From the IMG/VR virus record IMGVR_UViG_3300030060_004779, positions 1 to 34,587 of that record: DNA of 34,587 bases; one strand, written 5' to 3'. The notes under the pieces are model-generated. The model did no database searches. It saw nothing but the letters and a program-made list of their open reading frames with translations, and had not been told where the DNA came from. The translations under genes and the position numbers were made by a program. Source of the stretch: a virus. Positions 13,502-21,281 of this stretch are shown here, piece after piece (the first letter of the stretch is position 1; every line of letters begins with the position of its first letter).

Positions 13502-15058
13502 ATGACAAAGTATGCAATAGAGTACACTGGGGGTAGTGGAGGTGCTACAAGAAAAGCTAAATCGCCAAGAACAACCACAACAAAGTCTATATCATATAGC
13601 GATACAACTAACGACTTATTATTAGATATTAGTAAGAGTGCAAGTGCTTCATCGCAAAAGTCTGGTGATATATCTATGGTAAGAGTTTCCAATACTGGTT
13701 CTACCCCTGCTGTAGCAATCTTTGGGTTTCAACAATGGACAGATGAAGATACTATAGGCAATGAAAACTTTTTACATTTCTTATTAAGCCCAGGCGAAGT
13801 TATAAGTATGCCAGCAACTAGAGCTATTATGACCGATAATGATACAGATTTATATGAAGGAGACGTAATAACATCTGTAGCGCCAAACTCAAATGAGTAT
13901 GTAGACTCAACAGCAAATGTAGATAGTGCAACAGCAGATGGTATTGTTAATGATGCCTCTGATACTACTGTATATTTAGAGCCTTGGACTTCAGCAGCTG
14001 ATTGCACAGCAAATCTCTTTAGAGTTGGCGACTTAATTAGAGTCGATAATGAAATAATGGAGGTTACAGGAATTGGAGCAAAAGCAGCGCTAGAAACAAA
14101 TACATTAACTGTAAAAAGAGGTATGTATGGCTCAACAGCAGCAACTGGCGCAGCAGATGGTGACCCAGTAAGTCTACCATTCTTCAATGCCTATCATGAT
14201 TTTGATAAGTATACTGTAGCACAAACAGATAGCCTTGGTAGATTTAAAGCGATGAACTTTTTTGGTTATGGTAGAACAGCAACAGCTCTATGTGGAATAA
14301 CACCAGGGTCAGTTGCAATACAATTTTACACAAAAGGATATCAAGGTTTAGGATTATCTGATGTTACATCGAATACACCTACAGGACTAACAGCTTCTAC
14401 TACATATTACCTCACAATAGCAGCAGATGGAGGTTCAGCGTTAGAGATAAACTTTACTACAGATGCAGCTAATGGTAATTTTGGTGGAACTAATGGGCTA
14501 ATCTCAAAAATACAAAATGCTTTAGATACAGCTTACTATACAGCAGGAAATCTATTTGAGAAAAAAGTAAATGTGTTTATAAAAGGTGGAGATGTTATAT
14601 TTGAATCTCAAAGTAAATTATCCACATCGGCAATAGCATTAACAGCAGGAACAAGTGGATCTGGCGCATCAGTTAGATTCTTAGCTCAAGCTAATGGCAG
14701 AATACCAGCACTTGCAAATATAGCAAGCGCAGTAAATGCAAGGCTAGAGCCAGAGTTAAACTACGACAGAGTAACCTATAGTTCATCTTTCAAAAATATA
14801 TTTATAACAGATGATGGGCGTGGAAATCTAAAGTATGCTGGTAGAAGCGTAGGAAGAATAAACTACGAGACAGGCGCAGTAGATTGGCAGATATCAAGCT
14901 GCCCAAATGCAGAGTTCGTAGTAAGCGCATTATACAACGCACCATTTAGTGGTAAGCAAGATTCCACAGATGCAGCAAAAGTAAATTCACTAATGGAAGT
15001 ACTAGGAAACACTCCACAGCAAAAAGGTGGAGCAACATTAAAAGTAGAAACATTCTAA
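13502..15058 (+). CDS. Structural virion protein, 518 aa
   Basis: A large late protein rich in Ala, Thr, Ser, Gly and Asp, with no membrane segment. Around residues 175-215 it carries RVGDLIRVDNEIMEVTG and TLTVKRGMYGSTAA, a beta module that recurs in the head-tail connector gene at 15580 and that I know from other phage virion proteins. C-terminal residues (ALANIASAVNARLEPELNYD onward) are more helical. It probably forms part of the head or neck surface. A tail-sheath function is unlikely because the tape measure and tail genes look siphovirus-like. Confidence 0.55.
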   Translation: MTKYAIEYTGGSGGATRKAKSPRTTTTKSISYSDTTNDLLLDISKSASASSQKSGDISMVRVSNTGSTPAVAIFGFQQWTDEDTIGNENFLHFLLSPGEVISMPATRAIMTDNDTDLYEGDVITSVAPNSNEYVDSTANVDSATADGIVNDASDTTVYLEPWTSAADCTANLFRVGDLIRVDNEIMEVTGIGAKAALETNTLTVKRGMYGSTAATGAADGDPVSLPFFNAYHDFDKYTVAQTDSLGRFKAMNFFGYGRTATALCGITPGSVAIQFYTKGYQGLGLSDVTSNTPTGLTASTTYYLTIAADGGSALEINFTTDAANGNFGGTNGLISKIQNALDTAYYTAGNLFEKKVNVFIKGGDVIFESQSKLSTSAIALTAGTSGSGASVRFLAQANGRIPALANIASAVNARLEPELNYDRVTYSSSFKNIFITDDGRGNLKYAGRSVGRINYETGAVDWQISSCPNAEFVVSALYNAPFSGKQDSTDAAKVNSLMEVLGNTPQQKGGATLKVETF

Positions 15059-15069
15059 GGAGGTAGACT

Positions 15070-15165
15070 ATGCCTTATGGTAAAGGTACGTATGGTAAAA
15101 AAAGAGGAAGACCTAAGAAGTCTAAAAAAAGAAAAATGAAAGTTAGAAGAAAAAGGAAAAAGTGA
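15070..15165 (+). CDS. AT-hook-like basic micro-protein, 31 aa
   Basis: A strong AAGGAGG site lies 6 bases before the ATG. The peptide begins MPYGKGTYGKKRGRPKKSK and ends in a run of Lys and Arg: 18 of 31 residues are basic and none is acidic. KKRGRPKK is an AT-hook core (RGRP flanked by basic residues), which in known proteins binds the minor groove of AT-rich DNA. It is first of three consecutive basic small genes between structural proteins. A role in packaged DNA, like the phiX174 J protein, is a fair inference but not shown. Confidence 0.75.
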   Translation: MPYGKGTYGKKRGRPKKSKKRKMKVRRKRKK

Positions 15166-15166
15166 G

Positions 15167-15424
15167 TTGGCTAAGTATAGAGGGAAGTCAGTTAGACTCA
15201 ATAAACCTTCTCGCATTAGAAAGGGTCAGCCAAGCTATGGTAGAAAAAAGTTCCAAGTCTATGTTAAGGCAGGAAATAGAGTAAAAAGAGTGACCTTTGG
15301 AGACCCTAATATGAGAATAAAAAAATCTAGCCCAGCTAGAAGAAAATCATTTAGAGCTAGACATAAATGCTCGACAGCTAAAGATAAAACAACAGCAAGA
15401 TATTGGTCTTGCAAGAAATGGTAG
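15167..15424 (+). CDS. Conserved basic phage protein, 85 aa
   Basis: Starts with TTG at 15167, one base after the stop of the 31-residue gene. It begins MAKYRGKSVRLNKPSRI, continues GRKKFQVYVKAGNRVKRVTFGDPNM, and ends FRARHKCSTAKDKTTARYWSCKKW. The VTFGDPNM and RARHxC...ARYWSCKxW blocks are a conserved signature I recognise from many tailed phages, where its function is unknown. The two Cys and one His could bind a metal. It is strongly basic and lies between head-surface and connector genes, so a DNA-contacting virion role is plausible. Confidence 0.75.
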   Translation: MAKYRGKSVRLNKPSRIRKGQPSYGRKKFQVYVKAGNRVKRVTFGDPNMRIKKSSPARRKSFRARHKCSTAKDKTTARYWSCKKW

Positions 15425-15433
15425 GAGATTGTT

Positions 15434-15580
15434 ATGCCTAGAGCAAAGAAAAAAGTTAGTTGGACTTATGGTGGCAAAAGATACTCTGGTACATTAATAC
15501 CATCAAGGGAGACTAAGACTCATAGATTTGCAAGAACAGCAAATGGTAAAATAAAAAAAATTCGTAAAAGAGGTAAATAA
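15434..15580 (+). CDS. Basic small protein, 48 aa
   Basis: Begins MPRAKKKVSWTYGGKRYSG and ends KIKKIRKRGK, basic throughout with two acidic residues at most. AGGAG lies about 8 bases upstream, and its TAA shares a base with the ATG of the connector gene (TAATG), so the two are translationally coupled. It is the third of the basic trio. Function is unknown. Its small size, charge and coupling to a neck gene make a DNA- or neck-associated virion peptide likely. Confidence 0.7.
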   Translation: MPRAKKKVSWTYGGKRYSGTLIPSRETKTHRFARTANGKIKKIRKRGK

Positions 15581-16776
15581 TGGCATCAGCTCCAATATAT
15601 TGTACACACAAAGAATTAAAAAGAGTATTTCCACAGCTTGATGAGTATGATCAAAAGACTCCAGTATATGGTTGGACAAGCGAATCACAGTTCGGAACAA
15701 CATTTTATGTGGCTTATGATTCAGGATTGATGACTCATCTATTTATTGATGGAAAATCTCAACAATCAGGAAATCAAACAGTTGCTACAGCAGCATCAAC
15801 AGCAGTGAATAATGGGTCAGGATATGCAGCAGATGCTACAACTATTGTAGTTGATAGTGGTTCAGCTCTAACAAATCAAACATATATAAAAATAGGCGAT
15901 GAAATTTTAGGTATAACAGGAATATCTACCAATGAATTGACAGTTGTAAGAGGGCAACTCGGAACAAATGCTGCTGCTATAGTAGATGATGCTCCAATAT
16001 ATAAGCATTTTCAACCATCTGCAGTTGGAGACAATTTGTATGATGAAGATAATGACTTTATAATATATAAAGGCTCTGACCCTAATGATTCACTTGCTGA
16101 AGTTGGTGAAGATTTTAAAGGAATGGTAACAGAGTTCAGAACTGATGCAAGTAGATATTTAGATTCAAGGCTTGACCCTAAGCTTCCTAAGAATATGTGG
16201 AAAGATAAAAGTGGTAATTTTGATTACATGATTATCAGAACAACAGCTTTATATGCTGCTGCGTTTATGGTAAAGACTAAAGACCCAACATCAGAACTAG
16301 CAACTGCGCTTATGACAGAAGCTGACAATAACGTGCAACTTCTAAATGAAGGTAGGGCTGCACTTTCCTGGCAGAATACTGGAGATGCTTCTAAGGGTGT
16401 ACTTAGGGATGTTAGTTATACAGATGGTTCAGTTAGGCCAGTAGACTTTAGAGGTAGAGCAGGTGGCGTTGATTATGATTTAATAAAAGTTTCTATTAGT
16501 GGTTCTGCAGGAGGAGCTATAGGAACTGCAAAATACAATGTATACGTTAAAGACAGCACAGGGCTAAAAACAAATCAAGTAGTTACAGAAGAGGTTATTA
16601 CTGGAGATTATCAAGCCTTAGCTTATGGTCTGCAAGTAAGATTCGCTGGGACAGCAAATAATAGTGAAGCTACAGCTACTAATGAATGGGAAGTTGAAGT
16701 CAGAGGATACAACGAAGAAGTTGATACTGGAGACTTAAAAGGAATAAAAATGACTAGAAGAAGGCATTATTTATAA
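15580..16776 (+). CDS. Head-tail connector-like protein, 398 aa
   Basis: The central part (about residues 185-275: VTEFRTDASRYLDSRLDPKLPKN through TALYAAAFMVKTKDP) resembles the four-helix head-tail adaptor fold (HK97 gp6 / SPP1 gp15). Before it, residues 85-135 hold a beta module with IKIGDEILGITGI and ELTVVRGQLGTNAAA, related to one in the 13502 protein. After it is a beta domain (about 300-395, VEVRGYNEEVD). It is thus longer than usual adaptors by two added modules. It is followed at once by the tail-completion gene, which supports a neck role. Confidence 0.65.
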   Translation: MASAPIYCTHKELKRVFPQLDEYDQKTPVYGWTSESQFGTTFYVAYDSGLMTHLFIDGKSQQSGNQTVATAASTAVNNGSGYAADATTIVVDSGSALTNQTYIKIGDEILGITGISTNELTVVRGQLGTNAAAIVDDAPIYKHFQPSAVGDNLYDEDNDFIIYKGSDPNDSLAEVGEDFKGMVTEFRTDASRYLDSRLDPKLPKNMWKDKSGNFDYMIIRTTALYAAAFMVKTKDPTSELATALMTEADNNVQLLNEGRAALSWQNTGDASKGVLRDVSYTDGSVRPVDFRGRAGGVDYDLIKVSISGSAGGAIGTAKYNVYVKDSTGLKTNQVVTEEVITGDYQALAYGLQVRFAGTANNSEATATNEWEVEVRGYNEEVDTGDLKGIKMTRRRHYL

Positions 16777-17213
16777 TGGCTGTAAATTTTACTAACAACT
16801 TTAAGAATATTCTTGATAAATTACGTAACACGATAAGAGACGAATTCAAGGGTGCATTGCCTGTATATATAGGTCATGAGACCAGTCAGGCAGGTGCGCA
16901 ATTTTTAAGATTAGACCCAGTAGGGTCTGAACTAACATCATTCACATCAAACTCAGAAACAAGAGAGTTTACAGTGAATATGTATTATTATTTTTTAGAT
17001 AAAAACATTAAGAAGTCATCTCTTGACCATGTCTTGAGGTACGTCTCTCGAATAGAGGCATTATGTCACGATTACCATATCATGACATTATCAGATTCTT
17101 CTAGGGTATTTGAAGCTAGAGTAGAATCAACGAGTCTTAATACACTAGAAGAAGAAAATGAGTATGTTGTCGAGATGGTATGGAAGGGACAGCATACAGG
17201 GAACATGACATAA
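16776..17213 (+). CDS. Tail completion / terminator-like protein, 145 aa
   Basis: Size, position directly before the major tail protein, and the alternating alpha/beta pattern fit the minor tail (gpU-like) group that caps the tail and joins it to the neck. The N-terminal helix FKNILDKLRNTIRDEF is followed by LPVYIGHE and REFTVNMYYYFLD. It overlaps the connector gene by one base (TAATG). No catalytic motif is seen. The call rests on synteny more than on motifs. Confidence 0.65.
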   Translation: MAVNFTNNFKNILDKLRNTIRDEFKGALPVYIGHETSQAGAQFLRLDPVGSELTSFTSNSETREFTVNMYYYFLDKNIKKSSLDHVLRYVSRIEALCHDYHIMTLSDSSRVFEARVESTSLNTLEEENEYVVEMVWKGQHTGNMT

Positions 17214-17231
17214 AACACCAAAGGAGAAACA

Positions 17232-18479
17232 ATGAATAAATTATTGGGTAACATACAAGGATGGATAGAAGGAGGTTATGCTGGAAACCATCTACAGGAC
17301 GATCTTTCTAATTCTGCTGAATTTGCAAAAACATATTCTGGAAGAGAATTTTCAGTATATGTAGCAGAAGATGGTAGTGCATCTAACGCTAAAATTGGAA
17401 CAGTTAATGATACTCCAGGAGACTATCAGCAATTTGATGTAGAGGGGATTACTCTACCAACATTCACTCCAGATCAAGAGTTTGAAATGCGTTCTGGTAC
17501 TGGTAGAGTTGCACAGTTTTCAGCTATGTATAATAATAGTAAAGGGGTTATGACTGAATTTACTTTATCTGGAAGGCTTGACCTTAATACACTTGCAATA
17601 TTAATGCAAAACGTCACTGCAACAGCAGTTACAACAGATGAATCTACTGAAGCTGATGCTCAAAATGTAGTATTGATTCCAGGTGGTGGTACTTACTCGC
17701 CTACTCACTTAGAGCATGATGATACTGTTGCTGCTGATGCTTTCAATAAAACATTATCTATTTACTTTTTAGCTCCAGAGGCAGCCAATTCTTATCAATT
17801 TACTGGGTGTGTATGTACTTCCTTAGAGATTTCAGCAGACATGGGAACTGCAAGTGGAAGATTTAATTACAGCGCAACATTCCAAACAGGTTATGCACCT
17901 ACAAAAGGGGCAATAGGTTCTTTTACTGGCTTCGGTTCTATAGGCGATAACGTATTTATGACAGACCTTGGGTTTAGATATATGAATATGATTGATGTAG
18001 ATGCTGCTGGGGAAGACTATTTTAAAATGAAACCTATTTTCAACACAATGACTTTTACGATTGAATCTCCAAGCGTTATGCTAGGCGCTCAAGGCACAAA
18101 TAATGAGCCACAAGTTATAGCAAGAGCAGTACCTGAGCTTAATATCACATTTGGTGGTTCTTTAAAATACGATACAGATACAGATAAGTTGCTTGAAGCT
18201 CACAGAGATGCAGGTCAAGGTTCTTATATTCAATTCTTTGGTGCAACTCACGATAATGATTCAAGCGCAGCTATTTCAACTAGTGCTATATTCCCACAAG
18301 ACCTTGCTTTTGAAGATAACAATGCGCATGGCTTAGGGATATTATTCCATAAAGCTAAATTAATCAGCGCTTCTGTTGGTAGTGGAGATGTTGCAACGCT
18401 TGACTTTGAAGCAAAAGTCGTTGATGGAGGCTCAACTTACGAAGTTCTACAAGTTGCAGTTGGTGATACTAATACATAA
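17232..18479 (+). CDS. Major tail (tube) protein, 415 aa
   Basis: Lies just before the chaperone and tape-measure genes and has the all-beta, Gly/Thr/Asp-rich composition of tail tube proteins (TLPTFTPDQEFEMRSGTGRVAQF, and a repeat-like domain with CTSLEISADMGTASGRFNYSATF). It is larger than the usual 150-250 residues, so it likely carries an extra surface domain. Its first 21 residues, starting MNKLLGNIQG and ending GYAGNHL, match the start of the major capsid protein at 15 of 21 positions. AAAGGAG is 6 bases before the ATG. Confidence 0.75.
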   Translation: MNKLLGNIQGWIEGGYAGNHLQDDLSNSAEFAKTYSGREFSVYVAEDGSASNAKIGTVNDTPGDYQQFDVEGITLPTFTPDQEFEMRSGTGRVAQFSAMYNNSKGVMTEFTLSGRLDLNTLAILMQNVTATAVTTDESTEADAQNVVLIPGGGTYSPTHLEHDDTVAADAFNKTLSIYFLAPEAANSYQFTGCVCTSLEISADMGTASGRFNYSATFQTGYAPTKGAIGSFTGFGSIGDNVFMTDLGFRYMNMIDVDAAGEDYFKMKPIFNTMTFTIESPSVMLGAQGTNNEPQVIARAVPELNITFGGSLKYDTDTDKLLEAHRDAGQGSYIQFFGATHDNDSSAAISTSAIFPQDLAFEDNNAHGLGILFHKAKLISASVGSGDVATLDFEAKVVDGGSTYEVLQVAVGDTNT

Positions 18480-18491
18480 TAAGGGCTAAAT

Positions 18492-18674
18492 ATGAAATAT
18501 TATAAAGTAAGGAATCAAATAAGAGTTAGAATTGTTGCAGATGAGGATGTAGATTTAGTCCCATCTCATTGGGTTGACGTTAGTGATATCCAAGTACCAA
18601 GAAGTGGCGACAAGCCTAATGTTAAATTTGATAGGCCTAAGCCTAAAAAAGTAAAAAAGAAACAAAAAAAATAA
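18492..18674 (+). CDS. Hypothetical basic protein, 60 aa
   Basis: A short beta-type N-terminal part (KYYKVRNQIRVRIVADEDVDLVPSHWV in outline) is followed by a Lys/Pro-rich basic tail (PKPKKVKKKQKK). It lies between the major tail protein and the tail chaperone, preceded by an AAGGG site. Similar small proteins occur at this place in other siphoviruses with unknown purpose. The pattern is consistent with a real, expressed gene. Confidence 0.6.
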   Translation: MKYYKVRNQIRVRIVADEDVDLVPSHWVDVSDIQVPRSGDKPNVKFDRPKPKKVKKKQKK

Positions 18675-18689
18675 AAAGAGGGAATAACT

Positions 18690-18971
18690 ATGGAATTTAA
18701 AACTAAATCTGGTAAGAAGGTTGTATTTAAAGATATATCTATAGACGAACAAGATATGTTGCTCGATTCTATTGAATATAAGTACGATGAAGATGGTACT
18801 GTAGGTACATTTAAAATGATGAACACTACAATAACAAAGTGGCTCAGAACTGGATTAAAAGGAGATACTTCTGATAAATTCTTAAAAACACTTTCTATAG
18901 AAGATAGAACAGAAATATTTTTAGAATTACAAAAGTATATAATGGTGGGGGAAGAGAAAGCCTCCAAGTAG
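18690..18971 (+). CDS. Tail assembly chaperone, 93 aa (gpG-like)
   Basis: Between the major tail protein and the tape measure, where lambda gpG/gpGT-type chaperones are found. The short acidic helical protein (FKDISIDEQDMLLDSIEYKYDEDG through IEDRTEIFLELQKYIMVGEEKASK) fits that group. It ends just after a run of five G bases (18947-18951), beyond which the -1 frame is open into the next gene. A minor frameshifted product of about 230 residues is therefore likely. A GAGGG-type site precedes the ATG. Confidence 0.65.
   Translation: MEFKTKSGKKVVFKDISIDEQDMLLDSIEYKYDEDGTVGTFKMMNTTITKWLRTGLKGDTSDKFLKTLSIEDRTEIFLELQKYIMVGEEKASK
18945..18954 (+). other. Probable -1 programmed frameshift site
   Basis: In the reading frame GTG-GGG-GAA, a -1 slip of the Gly tRNA on GGG re-pairs perfectly. 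Frame -1 is then GGA-AGA-GAA and stays open through 18983 to 19393. The A-site codon does not re-pair fully, so the heptamer is not ideal. Position between chaperone halves before the tape measure is where such shifts occur in many siphoviruses. Confidence 0.5.
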
Positions 18972-18982
18972 AACTCAATGTA

Positions 18983-19393
18983 ATGGTTGAGCAGTGTGGA
19001 GGCTGCAAATTTCATAGTTATCCTTACGAGGCACAACTGCCTGTTATGGTTAATGGCGAGTATGAGACTCGAACATTTACTTGCGATGAAGATGTTTGGG
19101 ATGTTGTTGATTTAATTATTGAAGAAACTAAGGAAATAAGCTTGAAACAAAACAAAGATTTTAGTATAGCTAGTTCTGTAAAATCTCAACTCCCATTCTT
19201 TGCTTGCAGTAATATTGTATATGACAAGCAGTGCCAAAAAGATATTCAAAGATATATATACTCAGAAAACTTTGGGATACAGCCATATAGTGGATCTTAT
19301 GGTGACCAACCAAGTAGATGGGTACAAAAATCTTTTATAATAAAAAAAGCATTGAATAAAGTTCAAGAAAAGGCTGCAAAAGATGTCAAATAA
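18983..19393 (+). CDS. Tail chaperone C-terminal part (gpT-like), 136 aa or frameshift extension
   Basis: The frame is open from before 18950 in the -1 frame relative to the 18690 gene, so it may be translated only as a fusion. The first ATG (18983) has no ribosome site, supporting that view. It contains CGGCKFHSYPYE, and later CDED, FACSNIVYDKQCQKD, with Cys pairs that could bind zinc. The end is basic and overlaps the tape-measure start by 11 bases. In gpGT-type pairs the T part recruits the tape measure. The Cys pattern is not a known hallmark of the family. Confidence 0.65.
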   Translation: MVEQCGGCKFHSYPYEAQLPVMVNGEYETRTFTCDEDVWDVVDLIIEETKEISLKQNKDFSIASSVKSQLPFFACSNIVYDKQCQKDIQRYIYSENFGIQPYSGSYGDQPSRWVQKSFIIKKALNKVQEKAAKDVK

Positions 19394-21281
19394 AATTACA
19401 GTAAAATTTGAAGCTCAAGGGGCTAGTTCTTTAAAAAGAGCTATAGATCAATTAGCTAATGCGCAAAGAAAATTAGAAAAGGGAACTGGTAAGTATGAAG
19501 CTTCTCTAAATGATTTAAATAAGCAGACAAGTAAAACTTCTAAGGGCTTATTTGATATAAGCAACAAAGGTAGGTTAGTAGAAAATAGTTTTGCGACTAT
19601 TCGTTCTAAGTTATTACTTGCTTCTTTCGCATTTAGCCTTGTAAATGCCAGTGTATTAAAACTTGGTAGAGCTTATGGAGAACAAGAGCAAGCCGAGAAA
19701 AGACTAGAAGGTTTAGTTGGGTCATCTGTAGATTCTTTAAAAGCCAAAGCATCTGCATTACAAGAAACAACAAGATTTGGAGATGAGCAAACATTAGGGG
19801 CGATGAGCCTAGTATCTGCTTACACCTCAGAGCAAGCTGCGATATCTCAACTAACAGAAGCAGCAATGGATTTAGCTACAGTAAAAGGTATGGATTTAAA
19901 TACTGCTACTGATATGCTTGCAAAAAGTGTATTTTCTTCAACAAACTCAATGTCAAGATATGGAGTTGAGATTGAAGGTGCAGCAGGCTCAGGAGCTAGA
20001 TTAAATAGTGCATTAAAAGCGATATCTACACAAATGGGTGGAGCATCAGAAAGAGATGCACAAACTCTTCTTGGTGCTATGGATCAGATGAACAATGCAG
20101 TTGGGGATTTAGCTGAGAGGATGGGTAAGATATTAGCACCTGTAATAATCTCTGTTGCTAATGCAACCAAAGAATTTGCAAACAATATAGATGCAGAGGA
20201 AATAAAGTCTTATGCGACTGCCATCGGAATAGCAGGAACAGCATATCTTTCCTATACAACTGCTATAAACTTAGCCACAAAAGGAACTACACTTTTTACA
20301 AGAGCAACTAAAAAGAATCTCGTTATTCTTGGAGCGACATTTGTAATCGCAGAATTAATAGATATGACAGACTTATTTGCAGACTCAACGAAAGATGTTG
20401 CAGATGAGCTAGATAACTTAAATAAAAAACTAGAAGACAATAGAGATTTAAATAAAGATAAAATAGATGATCAGTTAAAAATTTTTGACAATGACACTAA
20501 AAAAGCGTTGCTTGATGCAAGACTTGACGCATTAAATAAAATAAAACTTGAAACTGATAAAAAACAACTTGAATCAGAAATGAAGCTAAGAGAGGTTACC
20601 TTGGCTCATTCAGAAGCGCAAGAGGAGCATAATAGATTAAAAGAAAGAGAACTTCTCATGACTGCTGAACAAATTACAGCTGCAGATCATGAGATAAAAA
20701 AGAAAGAGGCGCTTATAAAAATTGATGAATTATTTATACAGAAAGGCATTGAAGAAGTAAAAGTTCAAGAAAGAAAGAAGAAAGCATTTACAGATTTAGC
20801 CAATCAAGGGATAAAAGATTCTTTGAGGCTAGCTAAAGAATTTGCAAAAAATGAGAAACAGCAAAAAGCAATCGCCTTTGCTGGTGCGATGGTTGATGTT
20901 ATTGCTGCTTCTATAGCTACTTTTAGAAAAGTTTCAGAAATATCATTGCCCCCAGTGCCTCAAATTGCTGCTGGAATACAACTTGGGATAGGAACAATAA
21001 TGGCAGCTAAAATAAATCAATTTGAACAAGGTGGACTTGTTGGTGGCAGAAGACATAGCCAAGGAGGCACAATTATAGAGGCAGAGCGTGGAGAGTATGT
21101 TATGAGCCGAAATGCTGTAGATTCTATTGGTGTTGATAATTTAGATGCTATGAATGAAGGTGGCGCTGGGACATCAATCGTAATAAACAATCCTATAATT
21201 TCTTCTGAATTTGTAGAAACAGAATTACCTGAGCTAATTGCAGAGGCAGTTAGAAAAGGTGCAGACTTTGGGATGTCATGA
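19383..21281 (+). CDS. Tape measure protein, 632 aa
   Basis: Long helical protein setting tail length. It has an N-terminal coiled region (SSLKRAIDQLANAQRKLEKGTG), a hydrophobic segment (LLLASFAFSLVNASVLKLG), a GMDLNTATDMLAKSVFSSTNS block seen in tape measures, a hydrophobic part near 280-320, a charged coiled coil (about 335-490), and a C-terminal end with FEQGGLVGGRRHSQGG and ERGEYVMSRNAVDSIG, a signature I know from phage tape measures. At roughly 0.15 nm per residue (established rule) the tail would be about 95 nm. The stop overlaps the next start (ATGA). Confidence 0.88.
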   Translation: MSNKITVKFEAQGASSLKRAIDQLANAQRKLEKGTGKYEASLNDLNKQTSKTSKGLFDISNKGRLVENSFATIRSKLLLASFAFSLVNASVLKLGRAYGEQEQAEKRLEGLVGSSVDSLKAKASALQETTRFGDEQTLGAMSLVSAYTSEQAAISQLTEAAMDLATVKGMDLNTATDMLAKSVFSSTNSMSRYGVEIEGAAGSGARLNSALKAISTQMGGASERDAQTLLGAMDQMNNAVGDLAERMGKILAPVIISVANATKEFANNIDAEEIKSYATAIGIAGTAYLSYTTAINLATKGTTLFTRATKKNLVILGATFVIAELIDMTDLFADSTKDVADELDNLNKKLEDNRDLNKDKIDDQLKIFDNDTKKALLDARLDALNKIKLETDKKQLESEMKLREVTLAHSEAQEEHNRLKERELLMTAEQITAADHEIKKKEALIKIDELFIQKGIEEVKVQERKKKAFTDLANQGIKDSLRLAKEFAKNEKQQKAIAFAGAMVDVIAASIATFRKVSEISLPPVPQIAAGIQLGIGTIMAAKINQFEQGGLVGGRRHSQGGTIIEAERGEYVMSRNAVDSIGVDNLDAMNEGGAGTSIVINNPIISSEFVETELPELIAEAVRKGADFGMS

